From Hybos culiciformis (taxonomy: Eukaryota > Arthropoda > Insecta > Diptera > Hybotidae), in NCBI GenBank assembly GCA_964007475.1, contig OZ023274.1:37937860-38001859 (forward strand): a stretch of DNA of 64,000 nt, in the 5' to 3' direction. Shown here one piece after another: positions 11,763 through 25,280 of this stretch. The translations under genes and the position numbers were made by a program. Every line of letters begins with the position of its first letter. The stretch's first letter is position 1. The notes under the pieces were generated by a model. That model was not told the DNA's origin and searched no databases. It saw only the letters and a list, made by a program, of their open reading frames with translations.

Positions 11763-11812
11763 CAATATTCTTTATAAATCTATTTCCAAAAATTTTGATA
11801 TAAAGAATATTG
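11763..11812. repeat. perfect 14-bp inverted repeat (hairpin)
   Basis: CAATATTCTTTATA at 11763-11776 is exactly complementary to 11799-11812, with a 22-nt spacer. It abuts the coding-like scrap beginning at 11814. Confidence 0.8.
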
Positions 11813-11813
11813 A

Positions 11814-11918
11814 GACTTTGTCACCGTCGCTAAGATCTTCATGGAGCCCGAAATCATTGTTGCTCTTCAATTTTTAGCAGACTTTCTTATGTCCCGTATA
11901 TTTCGCAGTTCAATTTAG
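11814..11918 (+). pseudogene. unrecognised coding-like fragment
   Basis: A stop-to-stop frame of 34 codons (TGA at 11811-11813, TAG at 11916-11918) reads D-F-V-T-V-A-K-I-F-M-E-P-E-I-I-V-A-L and ends F-R-S-S-I. Codon choice and amino-acid mix, including GTC, ACC, GCT, GAG and CCC, stand out from the surrounding A+T-rich noise. There is no ATG-led full gene or clear splice border. I do not recognise the family. It may be an exon piece, a retroposed gene fragment or transposon debris. Confidence 0.25.
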
Positions 11919-12806
11919 AATGGAAAGATTATTATTTTTGTATATATAAGCTAGGACCTAACAGAAACACATTATGTGCCCACGTGGAACTTAAATATAC
12001 ATTAATTAAATAAAATTAAATAAATTGAAAATGTAAAATGTTCTGTTAAAAAGTAAATAAAATCTTAGTATCCATATGCTTAACCAGTTTGTAGGTATAT
12101 AAAAAGTGTTTTTTTAAATTAAAAATCGAAAAATCAAAAAAAGGCGTTTAATAATAAATTTCTGTCAAAATGAAAAATGAATATATATATATTAAATATA
12201 TATATGTAGTTTGTAGATATTTTTATATAATTTTTTTTTTTGTATAAAAAAAATAAATAAACGGAAAAATGAATGTACTAAAAATTGTCAAGGTATATGA
12301 CCTTCGAAGTATTACAAAAGTATATATATATGGAAAAAAACTTAAATATAATAAAAGTATATACATATACCTATAATATAATATAATAAAAAAAAATTGT
12401 TTTATATGTTGGGTTTCCTGTAGGTATTATGATATGAAAATAATTTGTTTTTTTTATATTTTTTTCACTTTTTTTTTTATTTTTTTTAATTTTTTTGTTA
12501 ATAATCTCTGTTCTTGAATGTCACTTTAATAGACGACTAATGATTTTTTATCAAAATTTATATAAAAACAAAAAAAAAAAAAAAAATGCTAAAAATAAAT
12601 AAATTGGCAAAAAATATAAAGTTAGTTAGAAAAAAAAAAAAAACTATTCGATGGTCATGCACGATTCTATAATGTTATCTTGCTGCACAATATTTTTTTA
12701 GTAGAGCGCTATCAATCAAAGCCAATTTAAACTTAAAATATATGGTGAATAATGGAAAATTTTCGTAAAACTTTTATCTTTGAATTTTTTTAATTTTTCG
12801 TTTCAG

Positions 12807-12845
12807 ACTTTAAATGAAACAAGACCGAAATTGTTATTTAAATAA
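12807..12845 (+). other. possible short terminal exon
   Basis: A strong acceptor-like run (TTTTTAATTTTTCGTTTCAG, AG at 12805-12806) is followed by T-L-N-E-T-R-P-K-L-L-F-K and TAA. Only this frame is open. Sequences of this strength arise by chance in poly(T)-rich DNA, so confidence is low. Confidence 0.12.
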
Positions 12846-13294
12846 ATTTAGTGAACCTTTTCAAATTTAGTTGGATTTTGTCTTGTCACCGATTTTTTAA
12901 TTGTCGTGTGTCACTGAAAAATTGAAGAGTTTATCTTTTAGGCAATATTATGACGACAAATCTAAGCTGACTTTAAAAACATTTCACTTTACTAATAATT
13001 GAAGAATATTATTATGGTTCTAATAAAAAAATAAATCATTTGATCTCAACCTTTAATTTCATATGAATTTTTATTTTTTTTTGCCAACATCAACATCATT
13101 ACCGGTTTGTTAAAAAAAACAAAAAAAAAAAAAAACAAAAAAAAAAAAAAACCAAATTGTATGTACGTAGAATGCCACGATTAAACAAAATTCATATAGT
13201 ATATATAGCAGTAAGATAACCCTTTTAGATTTTTTATTTTTTAAGTTTTATACACATTCACAATATAATTCAGTTTTGATTCTTTTGAAAAAAA

Positions 13295-13297
13295 AAA

Positions 13298-13328
<31 letters not shown>

Positions 13329-13329
13329 A
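13295..13329. repeat. (AAAT)n microsatellite
   Basis: Nearly nine perfect AAAT units following a poly(A) run. Confidence 0.9.
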
Positions 13330-13986
13330 GATTCAAAGCAAATTCTTTTTATTTTTTTATGTTTAAAGGAGAAAAAAAAAAAAGAAGAATTTCTTAATAT
13401 GTAATCAAATTTTTAAGTTTAATGAAAATTAATGGTGACGTCAATGATTTTTTGATTGGCATGACAATTAATTTTTTTTTTTTTTTTTAATATAAATTGC
13501 ATCACAAAAAAGAAAACATAAATTGCATACACATTTGGTTTTTTTTTTTTTTTTTCATTTTTTAAAAGTGGTTATAAAACAGAAATAAAATATTATAAAT
13601 TAATCGAAATTAAGAGAAACTATTAAATGATTAAATTGGAATTTTTATACTAAGTATAGACGTAATATGTTCTAAGTATCCATAATTAACCAGTTTTTCT
13701 TCCTATTTAAAAAAATTAGCAGGCTACATATTGATTTTATATTTTCAACAGTTCATCTTTTGTTCAATAACATTAACAGTATAAAAATATTAACAAAATT
13801 AAAGTTAAATAAAACAGGTACTTTTATAATAAAAGTCATTGGATAAATATTGGGAAACAAGGTTCAAATCAAATTTTTATTAATAAATACAGATTTAGTA
13901 ACAAAAAATGTTCTGGAAACCAAGGAAAATATTCTTTATATTAAATTATTCTGTTAATATTCTGATAATAATCTGTTAATAATTTA

Positions 13987-14056
13987 ATGTTATAGAAATT
14001 TATGTTATAGAAATTTAATGTTATAGAATTTTGGTAAAAAATGTTTGTTATAGAAA
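13987..14056. repeat. degenerate 15-16-bp tandem repeat
   Basis: ATGTTATAGAAATTT-like units begin at 13987, 14002 and 14018, with a degraded fourth unit near 14041. The array ends about 110 bp before the hAT-type MITE. Confidence 0.7.
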
Positions 14057-14174
14057 ATTATTGTAAATTCGTTTATATTAAGAATAAAAAATTCTTGCTG
14101 AAAATATTAACTTTAAAATTTATTTGTTTTCTGTTAAAATTCTGTAACGAATTTCTGTTAAAAAACTGTACTAT

Positions 14175-14325
14175 TAGTGTGTCCAACCCCGATAATCGAG
14201 TAACCGAGTACTCGTCGATTTTGAGGATTTTCGCATTACTCGGTTAACCGGTTAATTTCATCGAGTAACCGAGTAGTTAGTTTTTAGTTATCTTTTAAGC
14301 AAAGTCGAGTAATTTGGATACACTA
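14175..14325. mobile_element. hAT-type MITE, 151 bp, with 8-bp TSD
   Basis: The element begins TAGTGTGTCCAA and ends TTGGATACACTA, so its terminal inverted repeats match at 11 of 12 positions and start with TAGNG, a hAT signature. It is flanked on both sides by the identical 8-bp target duplication TGTACTAT (14167-14174 and 14326-14333), the length hAT transposases make. The interior carries several copies of CGAGTAAC or its complement (near 14196, 14234, 14253 and 14305), two lying as inverted partners, plus the palindrome CGGTTAACCG. Such subterminal repeats are typical transposase-binding sites. At 151 bp there is no coding capacity, so it must have moved with a transposase made elsewhere. 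Perfect TSDs suggest a fairly recent insertion. Confidence 0.88.
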
Positions 14326-14333
14326 TGTACTAT

Positions 14334-17300
14334 ATACTACACAATGAGAAACTAGTTCGAAAGCTTTAACAAATGGAAATAGTTAAAGAAAAATTATAAA
14401 CTTTGATGACAAAAAATCGGCTAAAATATAAAGAACTTGTATATTTCACTATAGATACGTCTACGTCTATGGTACTGAACCCTTAATTCATATTATTATT
14501 ATATTATTTATATTTATTAATGTTATACATAAATTAATTATTATTAATTTTTTTTTTTTTTTTTTTTGTGTTTGCCAAGAAACATATTTTATGTAAATAT
14601 AAAAAAAAATAAATAACGTGACATTTTATTTAAATTTAGGATAAGAAAATTAATAAGGTGTTAAGTTATTATAAAAAAAAAAATGTCTAAACTTTAACTC
14701 ATAAAATATATTATAGTTATCATTTTTTATTAATTATAATAAATTGGGTAAAAAAAAAAATCAAAAGTATGAAACAGAATAATGTATGGTTAATACAAAA
14801 AAAAAATCAAAATACCGTATCTTTAATTTCACTTCAATTAAAAAATTTATTAATTTAGCTCAACAACAGTAAAAAAAAAAAAAAATTAAATTAAATAATA
14901 TATATATATTATAAATATATGCATGAATATTGTCACGTATTTTAATTGGCAAATGCCTTATTAAAAAAAAAAAAAAAAAACCAAAAAACAAAACAAAAAT
15001 AAATTCTACTTTATGAATGAAATTAATTATTAGGTAAAAAATTCTGATGATGACTTTAAAAAAATAAAATTTAAGCCACGTATAAAATATTTCTGTTATT
15101 TTTATTATTTTTTTTTATTTTATAATTTAACGTTTTCTTTTGTCTTTTTTTTTTGAAAATAATAATTTAAAAATATATCTATATAAATTTTTTTTAACTC
15201 AAAATTCCAATTTTCACGTTGAATATATTTATGTAAATTTTTTTTAACTATTGAAATTTAATATTATACGGTTACAAGAATTCATTTTCAAATGTATGTT
15301 GTAGGTATTTATAATAAAATCATTATATTTTCAGATTTTTAATTGTGAAGCCTTAAGGTGTAAGGTTTATACATTTATTTTGGGCAGTAGTGGTTACAAA
15401 AATTTGAACAACCCGAATCTGTGGAACGAAAAGAAAAAATGTCAAACATCAAATATAATCTTTAAATATAACACTAAAAAAAATTTACATACTTGAAGTT
15501 AAATCAAAAGTAATGAATATGATATTAATGATATATTAAATAAATAAATAAATGTTAACCATACATTAAAATTGTATTTAATTTTAAGTACTTCAAAATT
15601 GATTAGAAATCAAATTGATTCCACAATAACAACAATTTCGATAAAAATTAACAACCAGTTTAGGGTAAAATAAACTCTATAACATTGCAGAATATTTTTG
15701 GACGGCAATAACTTCAATATACTTTGTTTGTGGTTTATACATATTCAAACACTTAACCCTTTTGTGTATGTACATAACATAAATATCTTAAAATATATTG
15801 AACGTAATTATTCCAAGGTTATCTAATAAGATTATAAGCTGCCAAAATAATAAATTTCTATAAATTATTCAAGAATAAAAATTAAAAAAAAAAAATAGAG
15901 AAATAATATGTTTTCGTAAAAGATTTCTGTTAACAAAACGCATCATTAATTTTATGTTTACTTTACACATAAAAAGAAAAAAACAAAAAAAAAATATGTT
16001 GAAGCCATTAATATTGTGACCCCAAAAAAAAAATAAAAAAATTAACAAAATCTATAAATTTCAATTATTAAATTATTTTCGTATTAATAATAAAAAAAAA
16101 GAAGAAAAAACAAGAATATAAATTTATTATTTTATTTTTTTTTTATTTTTCAAATTTATTGCATAGCAAGACCTATCAATTTTTGGGTGTTGAATTACAT
16201 AAAATAAATAAAAATAAATAGCTTAGAAAGCTTTCTCATAATTTAGAGTGATTTTTTTTTATCAATTCAAACAATTTTGTTTTTGTATTAGTTCTCATTC
16301 GTTATAAAAACCTTTTATTTTATATATTATTTTACTGATAATGATTAGTTTAGCATTAAAGTATACGAATTGATAGAATGTTAAGAGTAGAGTAAAATGA
16401 AGGAAGAGTAAAATGATTTGAATAATTAAGGAAAGAATCGTAATAAAATTTCTTATATTAATTAAATCAAAGTTGGATAAAAATTCTACCTTTTATTTCA
16501 GTCCAGTATACTAAATATATACAACATTATATCTTGGACAAAAGTCAGTTTTTATTTATTTTATATTTTTTATATAAATCTCAATTGGCAGGCCACACTG
16601 ACATACAAGTTCAGTTTTAAAAGAGTTTAATATATACAATTAGATTACATAAGTATTTAATTTATTTCTTATATTTCAATAATATCTATAAAATAAAAAT
16701 AAAAGATATTTTTCTATGTCAAATTATAATATTCAACTATATAAGCGCATTATTTATAAAGCTGTGAGAAAACAAATTACAATGGATTTGTAGTAAACAA
16801 TTTTTCTTTTTCCCTTAAAAATTCGATATAATTTTTATTTATTTATATATTTAATAAATTTTATTTTATTATTTTTTTTTTCTGAAAATTATGCCCATTT
16901 AGAAAATAACTGATGACATAGCAATTTAAAGATATTATTTGGTCCATGGAATATCTCGCAAATATCAATCATTAAAATAGGCCTATTTTTTATAAAATTC
17001 AAAACTCCCCCTCAATGTCTATCGAATTATTTTTTTTAATGTATTAAAAAAATGAAAATAACATTTTTTTTTTTTTACTCTTTTGATACGATAAAAATTC
17101 AATTTTGTCCACATTTTTATTAAATTTAATATTTGAATATATATTTTATATCACCAAATATATATATAATATAATATATATATATAAAATATCAAAAAAA
17201 AAAAAAAGGCATAAAATTGTATTAAAAAATAAAAATAGATTCAATTTAATCAATTTTTGAAACATCGGGGCCATAAAAACATGAAATTTATTTGTACATG

Positions 17301-20242
17301 TACATACATATATTTTCATCATTGAACATAAAAAAAAAAAATTCTATTCAAAATTTCATTGGTGTCATAATTTTTTTTTTTTTTTTCAAAAAATTATTAA
17401 TAAAAGGTTTTTAAAAAAAAAATGTAAACAAGGTATATTCAAGTTATGAATTTAAATTAGTTAAATTATAAATTCTCGAAAAAATTTATTTATATGACAA
17501 ATGCAACTAAGGTTCTAAAACATAGGCCAATAAAAATAACTTAGAATTCTATTTGTAAAATTTATTAATTCTTCTCAAGAAATAATTATCTTTATTTCAA
17601 ATTAAATTGTAATTTTATTTGATTGATTTTGATGAAAATCAAATTTAATATAATCTGATCATATTAAAGTTAAAATTCAAACCTTTAAAGAATTTTATTC
17701 ATTAAAAAAATTATTTTTTATGTACTGGCACATAATGTTTACAAAAAAAAATAATAATGTGAATGACATTACATTAAAAGATATTAAATTAAAAGAAAAT
17801 GAAACTATATGAAAATGTACTTGTATATTTTTTTTTACCATTTAATTTATTACAAAAAAAAACCAAATATAATAATTACAAGGTCTAAAAAGGCGAAAGA
17901 AAAAAAAGTTTGAGTTACCTACTAGTTAATTTAAAATGCGTGTGTATACATTTATTTATTAATAAAAAGCAACATAATCGCCCTTCCTAATTATGTTTAT
18001 TTGGAAAAATAGTCCTTTTTCTATATATATGTATTATATTATATTACTTATTTAAAACTAGTTATGTATATATAAATAAATATATCATAAATATACTTAG
18101 TCAAAATGTAACACGCAAAGCAAATAAGTATAATTTTTTTTTTTTAATATAATAATATGAAATTCCAATACAATTTCCTTCTTAAATTATGTATTGTAAT
18201 AGGAAAATTTGTGCGCAAGAAATAATAATAATAATATATGTATAAAAAAAAATAAATAATTTTTTTTTTTATTTATTTGGAAAATTATCATTTTTATAAG
18301 GAGGGTGGCTAAAAACATACTTATGCTAGCTTCATTTATATTTATGTATAATATATTTACTTAGTATTGTAATGTTTCAAATTTATAATTTTTTGTTCTG
18401 AGAATAATAATGAGAAATGTTTCGTTTTTCGAACACTAAATTATAAAAACTATTCATAAAATATTAAATTATTGTGAACTAAGAACAAAATTAGACAAAA
18501 TTGGAAATAGATTTTACCCCGGTACCAGCACTGAGATTTCAATAGAATCACATTAGAATAAATCTTCGATAAATCTAATTTGATGTTTCAAGTTAATTTG
18601 TTAATACTTAAGTATTTTGTTTATAATCCAAAATTTAATTAATAAAAAATATCTAATAGTTAAATCAAAATGCATTACTTTAATTCACTGTAATGTCTAC
18701 AAGCACAGATAAATCTTGGTAAAAAATAATTTGTTCATATTTCACTTGTAACTTGTAACAAAATATTAGGGCTGATCATTGTTGTTATCCTGTGTAGTGC
18801 ATAATTTTATATATTATAGCAGTTGTATATAAAATAAATTTCTGATAACAACATATAGCACAGTATGTATACATTTGTATATGTTTATTTAGAATATGTG
18901 TAAAAGAAGTCGTATTATATACTTTTTGTATTTATGTAAATAGCATGCACATGATTTTTTAAGAAAAATTTAGTTTCTTTTTTTTTTTCTGAGTTTCATT
19001 TTTGGAAATTTTTTTTTCTAATATGGTTGCTAAACATATCCTTAAAGCGGAAAATCACACATGTGTGATAAAGAAAATGTTTTTTTATTTTTTTTTATTT
19101 AGTTAATAGAAAATTGAAAAGGCGGAACAATATATTTTTTTTCCCATTTTTTTTGTATGTCAATAGTGTTAAATCTTTTCACATGTGGTTTTTTGATTTA
19201 GAGTTCTATAAATTAGGGTCGACTTCTATTATGGCCTGTTCTTTTGAATTAATTTTTATTTTGTTTTTTTTTTTTTTTTAAATTTGATGGAAATATATTT
19301 TGCGTGCATAAGTTTTTTTTTTTTTAATTTTTTTTATATATAATTGAGATTGATTTATTATGAAAATTTCGACATTGTGATTTTATGAATGTCAAAAAAT
19401 AAAAATCAAAATTAATGAATTTAATTTTCTGATATGAAATCAAAAAAAAAAAAACGAAAAATTAAAAAAGAAAAACAAGGTTAAAGGGAAGACTATTATC
19501 GTTTATGTGGCGGGGAAAAATAAGGTGTAATTATTAAAAGGAAACTTTTTATAAAACTTAATGTCCAGAATTTTATTTATTTTCTTTTCAAATAAACTAG
19601 AATAATAAAATTCAATTCAATCATTTTTATTGATTGGAGTGAAATAAACTTGAATATATCGGTACTATTATATAAGAAAATTCATGGGGTGACAAATTGT
19701 CAAAATTCATAAAGCACTATCATTTTATTATATTTGTTTCTGGTCATTGACTTTGTATTCTCGCCTTAATTTTACTTTCTATTTTTGTGTGGAAAAACTC
19801 AAGACAATTATAATAGACATGTATACCTATACTTAGCTCTAAGATTATTTTGAATGTAAAACTATAAATTTATCAAAAAATCTACGTAATTTTAAATAAT
19901 GACATTTATATTGAAAATTATATTTAAAATTCACTTTGTACACAGGTATATATTTTTAATCTATAATAATAAAAAAAAACATAATTTTTTTTTTAAGGAA
20001 TATCCAAACACTATCAATCTGTTAGTCAGTGAACATAATAAAAACAAAAAAAATGTATATATATAAAATACAAAAAATTATGTTAAAAAAAAAACGAAAA
20101 AAAATATAAAATTTTTTATTTTATTTTTTTTTAAATAAAAAATTTAAATTTAAATCGACTGCAATCAGATAATAAATATTCATAAGCATTAAATGCGTTC
20201 GTTGCCCTTGCAGTTCGATCAAAAAATATAAAATAAAAAAAA

Positions 20243-20246
<4 letters not shown>
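14334..20246. other. featureless A+T-rich DNA
   Basis: I see no gene, transposon end or long hairpin over almost 6 kb. Dense A/T runs and (AT)n or (TA)n scraps, as near 17158-17190, dominate. A 10-bp inverted pair TGTTGTTATC / GATAACAACA brackets about 18780-18856. Confidence 0.55.

Positions 20247-20273
<27 letters not shown>
20247..20273. repeat. (ATT)9 microsatellite
   Basis: Nine perfect ATT units. On the minus strand they give a poly-Asn run inside a chance open frame (20121-20417), which I do not regard as a gene. Confidence 0.9.
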
Positions 20274-21438
20274 GCACAAATTGCATTCTTTTTCGTTAAA
20301 ATAATAATAATAAAAAAAAAAACTAAAATAAAAAATACAATTTTGATGATAGGTTAAAATAAAAATGCAATTTTTTTTTTTTTTTAATATAAAATGAAAA
20401 GTATATATTTTGTTCAACGATGAAAATACCTTTTGGGCAGTTCAATAAACAGTTGCAAATAAAAAATAAAAATTAAATAAATAATAAAAAATAATATAGG
20501 TAGGTATTCAGGACAGAAATATTTTTCACAAGAGTTTTTCTTTATTTTTATTTTTTATTTTATCTTCTTCTTATTTTCCAACATTGTTAACCAAAAATTT
20601 TTGGCTTAATGATATAATTAAAAAAAAAAAAAAAAAAACTGAAATATTCTTTTTGACCATAACTATTTTTGTTATTATGGGGTTGAAGTATTCTTTTAAC
20701 TTATATTCTATTCGATTTCAGTCTGGCTTCGGAGTTCTCCAAATTTCAGCCAGTGTTGATTTGTGACAAAATTATTCCGATAAAGGGTTCACATAAGAAA
20801 TATATAGAATGCGGATTGAACGAATAGCTACGAAAATTAGATGGAAATGCATGAAACAGTTGCACTATAAAGCAAACAGTTCAGATAGAATCGAAATATT
20901 TTTTTTTTCATTTGCATTATTAAACAAGCTTGTTTTAAATGTTAAAATAATTTTTTTTTTTTATTTTTAAACTTCTTTTATTCACACTAAATTATTCATG
21001 TTTATAATTACAATCTGCGTGTGTGTGTGAATTAATCTTAAAAAAAATAAATAAAAAAAAAATTAAAGGATAAATGGATAATTGCGAGCTTAAATGCGAA
21101 AATTTGATATTAATTCGCATAAGTTATAATTTATTAACGTAAAGTTAGATTTTAATCTAAATAATAAGTACTATAGTATTACAACTGTGTGTACTAGTAA
21201 CTTAAACGAAAACAAGAAGCATAAAAATTAATTAATTACAAATTTTTAAAATTTGGTGAATTTTTTTTTTAAATGTTTGAATTAAAATAAATGGTTTTAA
21301 TTTATTGAAACCTAAAAATCTTATAAAATCGCATTAAAAAAGATTTTGGACTTAATTTAGTCTAAGCGAAATCTGGAATTTTTTTCTAATATCCCCAAAA
21401 AATATCTATATCTATAGAACTTTACTCAGAGCAAAGTT

Positions 21439-21491
21439 TTGTCAACAAAAGATTGCCTCTCTCATCTGGCGAGGCAATCTTTAAATGACAA
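21439..21491. repeat. 53-nt stem-loop with 12-bp perfect stem
   Basis: AAAGATTGCCTC (21448-21459) pairs perfectly with GAGGCAATCTTT (21471-21482) around an 11-nt loop. Outside it, after a 3-nt internal loop, TTGTCA (21439-21444) pairs with TGACAA (21486-21491). The stem is much richer in G+C than its surroundings. Arms of 21 nt are short for an animal pre-miRNA but resemble one in shape. A protein-binding hairpin or the core of a decayed foldback element are alternatives. Confidence 0.7.
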
Positions 21492-24400
21492 GTTTTCGTA
21501 AGTGTATGTCTTACAGATTACATATTTTTGGCATCACTAAAAGATTTGTTTCTCATTCAAGTTCTGTTATTAAAAATATCAAATTTTAATTTAAAAACAA
21601 CAGGCTGTCAAAACTGTAGAATTTTTATGATTTCGAACATAAAGTAATGTTGATATCGAAAAGACAAAACCTTGTATGTATAATAAAATTTAGCAAAAAA
21701 AAAAAAAAAATAACCGAACATAATATAAACTTTATGTTAGTAAAGTTAATTTATCAAATTTTATGAGAAGTATAAGTAATAAAAAAAAAGAAAAAATATA
21801 ATAAATCGACGCAAAGTGTTTTGTTCTTACTTCACTTTATACTAAGTGTGAATTCAATTCAAATGTACTTTTAGCATATTTATATCATTTTTTTTTTATT
21901 TATAATGTTCAAATGCACTAAAGAAATTTACATTAACAATAATAATAAAGTAAACATCATCTACAACTAAGTTTAGTAAATAATGAAAATAACAGCAACA
22001 ACAACAACAAAAAAAATGTCATGTATCAAGATACACATTAAGATAAAATTACTTTAACACGGTTTTATAATACATAACATGTCAAACAAACAGAAAAAAA
22101 AAATAACAACATAAAAAAACACAAAAAAAAAGAAGATATTAAGTATCTTAAAGATACGATAATGTAATTAGATGAGTCTGAGTAAAAGATATAATTTTTC
22201 AAATAAAAAATAAAACCTTTTTTTTCTTTTTTTTTCAATAAACAAAAAGGAAAAAGCAAAAAAAATTAAAATTAAAATTATAAGTATCTTATGTTGTCAA
22301 TACATGATTTTTTTTTTAGTTTATCTTAGCGTGTATGTAATGTTTTTTTTTTATCCATTATAAGAACACCATGAAGAAAATTATGTATTTTTGTATCATA
22401 AATGTTCTCATAATATATTAATATAATAATATTAATTTAAGGCTTATTGATGTATGCAAATCTCACATATTATATTTGAGTTTGTCAATCTGTCATTTTT
22501 GATCGGAAATTAATTTATTATGCAGTTATTTTCCGGTTTGCTGATTCGATGGACATATATACAATAATCAGTTTTCTTTCCACAACTTAAGTTGAAAGAT
22601 ATTCGAAAAAACGAAAAATTATTATTGGTTCAAAATTTTTTTTAGATTAATTATAGTCATTAAGGTTAATATTATTTTAAAGTTTTAACATTTTTAATGC
22701 AATTTATGTTTTCAAAATTGAAAAAAAAAATATTGTTATTTTAAAATTTTTTAAAAATCTACATAAAGATAAAAAACAAACAAAAAAATAAAAGTCACAA
22801 AATATAACATTTGCAATAAAAAAAAAAAGTAATAAAAATATTTTTATGATGAAAAATTTTAAAATTTTTATTTTATTATACCGTACAAGTTTTTGGTTAA
22901 CCAAAGTTATTTTTTATTCTTTTTTGGTTTTTTTTCAATAAAAAAAAATAATATTTTAATTTTTGTTGAGATTGCAAATGGGTATTTTCTCCTTTTTTTT
23001 TAATTTTTATAATAATTATGTTTCTGTTGCTATCGAAAAAAAAACTCATATATATTGGACAATAATTGACAATAGAATTGAGGATAAAATTGTCAGTATT
23101 AATAAAACCTGAATTGAGGAGCCCAAACTTAAAATGTCATTGACCCAATTTTAAGAACTTAGTGTCCAAAAGCTTTAAATTTAACATTTTTATATAAACA
23201 TCAGATATTTTCTATTTTATGATTATCATTTTATAATTAGAATATGTAAATTAGTACAAAACTTAAATATTTAATGAAAATTCATGTCGAATAGAAAATC
23301 ACCCCCTATATATTCATATCCCAAAACTATATAAAGTTTTTTTTTTATGATTTACTTGTAACTTCATTTTCATAAGTATACATATATGCAAACTGTATAT
23401 ATATATATTTAGTGATGCATGTTGTACATTATGTATATATTATGAATTTTATTTGTAATAGAATCGGCTTTAACTTCAAAAAAAAAATAAATAAATAAAA
23501 GATAAGTATAAAACAAATCAATAAGTAATTTGATATTTTAATTACAAAACATATAAGAAAAAAGAAATTTAACCAAAAATAACTTGAGCTGAAAAAAAAT
23601 TTTTTTTTGCCAATTTTTAATGATGGCATGCTTTTTTTTTTATAATTTTCATCATTAAATTTAATTTGAAATATTTTATTTTTTGAATCAGGATTTTTTT
23701 ATTCTCACATTATTCCTACATTATGTGCATAGCTTCTTAATTAGAGATAATAAGATATTTTTGGTTAAAATTAATTTTTTTATTATTTTAATTAAAATCT
23801 TTATTTGTTTTATGTTTTCTTTTTTTTTTTAATTCAATTTCTTTGGAAAATTCAATTTTATGGATTCTATGGCCTACATAAATATAAATGTTCATTTAAA
23901 CATCGTCAAGATTATGAAGCAAACTATGATGATCTAATGAACTATATATATATAGTTTTGAGTAAACATATATTATTTGTATTTTCTTTAATTTCAATAT
24001 ATATGAGTTCATTGAGGCTATAAAGTAACATTAAGATAATTAAAATAGTCTAAATGGATGTTAAAAAATAAAACAATTTTATCAAATTATTTAAAAGAAA
24101 TTGTTCAACTCTTTGTTTTTCAAAAATTGGTTAATTAATGTCAGCAATAAAATTGTTAATAATTAGCTTTAAAACATTAAAAAAATAAAATTCAAATAAA
24201 ACTTTATATCCGAAAATGTAAATAATTAAAGATAATCTAATACGTATTATAAATAAGTGATTTTTATTTTTAAAGTTACACAAATGTCATTACAAATAAC
24301 ATAAATTTAATAGCAATTTCTTCAGCTAGTTTTTTTGTTTTTTTTTAAGTTATTCTACGGAAAAACTGGAAAATTGTATATAATAAAATTATTCTATATC

Positions 24401-24651
24401 AGATAGGAAAAATTTTTTTTTTCCGAACATTTTAATTAAAATTGTTTCCTTTATTACAAAGTTATATGTATATAAAGTATGCCAAATATAAATTCATATA
24501 TTAACTATTTTATTATCGAGAGCTAAACTAGCAATTTAATTGAAAAAAAAAAATAAAAATAAAAAAATAAATAATAAAAAATTGTCCAGACTTATTTATT
24601 TATGAAATTTTTAATTAGATTCGATTAATTAAAAAGCAAATAAACTGAAAA

Positions 24652-24677
24652 AAAAAATAAAATAAAATAAAATAAAT
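24652..24677. repeat. (AAAAT)n-type microsatellite
   Basis: Four to five AAAAT units following poly(A). Confidence 0.8.
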
Positions 24678-25247
24678 ATAGTATTTTTATTTCTAGCATG
24701 TATTTAAGTGATGTAATTAAAGTTTTTTTTAGCGGCCGGATATTAATTTATTATTATTTGAATTCATTAATTTTTAATTCTTATATGGAAAGAAAATATC
24801 GACAAAAAAAGAAAAAAAAGAAAAAAAAAACAATTTACTTAAACATCATAAACATACATTATATATATAAACATATAATATAGTTATGTTTTGTCCAAGT
24901 ATAAAGTTAATTAAAATAAAAATATTATACAAATACAAAACAATGTAATTTCATTTTGATTTACCTTTCAATTTTCTATATAAGTTTTTTTTTATTTAAT
25001 ATATAGGTAGATCCATTTTATATTCCAAATCGATATATATGGCAGAAGATCGTTAACCTGAAAATAAAAAAAAAGAAAAACAATTAACAACTATTTAACA
25101 ATTCTTTTATTTTTATTTTTTTTATAATACTTAATACTTTTTTATTTGTTTGTTTATTAACATTACTTTTTGTTTTTTTAAATTCGTTATTATTTAAAAA
25201 AAAAAGAAAAGTACTATCGTGATGCACGCATAATAATTTTGAAAAAA

Positions 25248-25280
25248 AAAAATAGAAAATTTTATCAATTTTCTATTTTT
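25248..25280. repeat. 13-bp perfect A+T hairpin
   Basis: AAAAATAGAAAAT (25248-25260) and ATTTTCTATTTTT (25268-25280) are exact complements around a 7-nt loop. In DNA of this composition such a hairpin is only mildly unexpected. Confidence 0.6.

Larger units (their letters stand above)
11919..14166. other. non-coding DNA with simple repeats
   Basis: Apart from an acceptor-plus-short-frame at 12807 and the simple repeats listed separately, only A/T runs are seen. Confidence 0.6.
20274..25247. other. A+T-rich non-coding DNA
   Basis: Only the hairpin at 21439 and an (AAAAT)n tract at 24652 stand out, both listed separately. A somewhat G+C-richer patch near 20718-20765 follows a TTTCAG but gives no recognisable peptide. 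Confidence 0.55.

Noticed and set aside
20121..20417. 98-codon minus-strand open frame with a run of Asn
   Set aside because: The Asn run is the (ATT)9 microsatellite, and the rest is Phe, Tyr and Lys from poly(A)/poly(T). No motif or coding-like composition.
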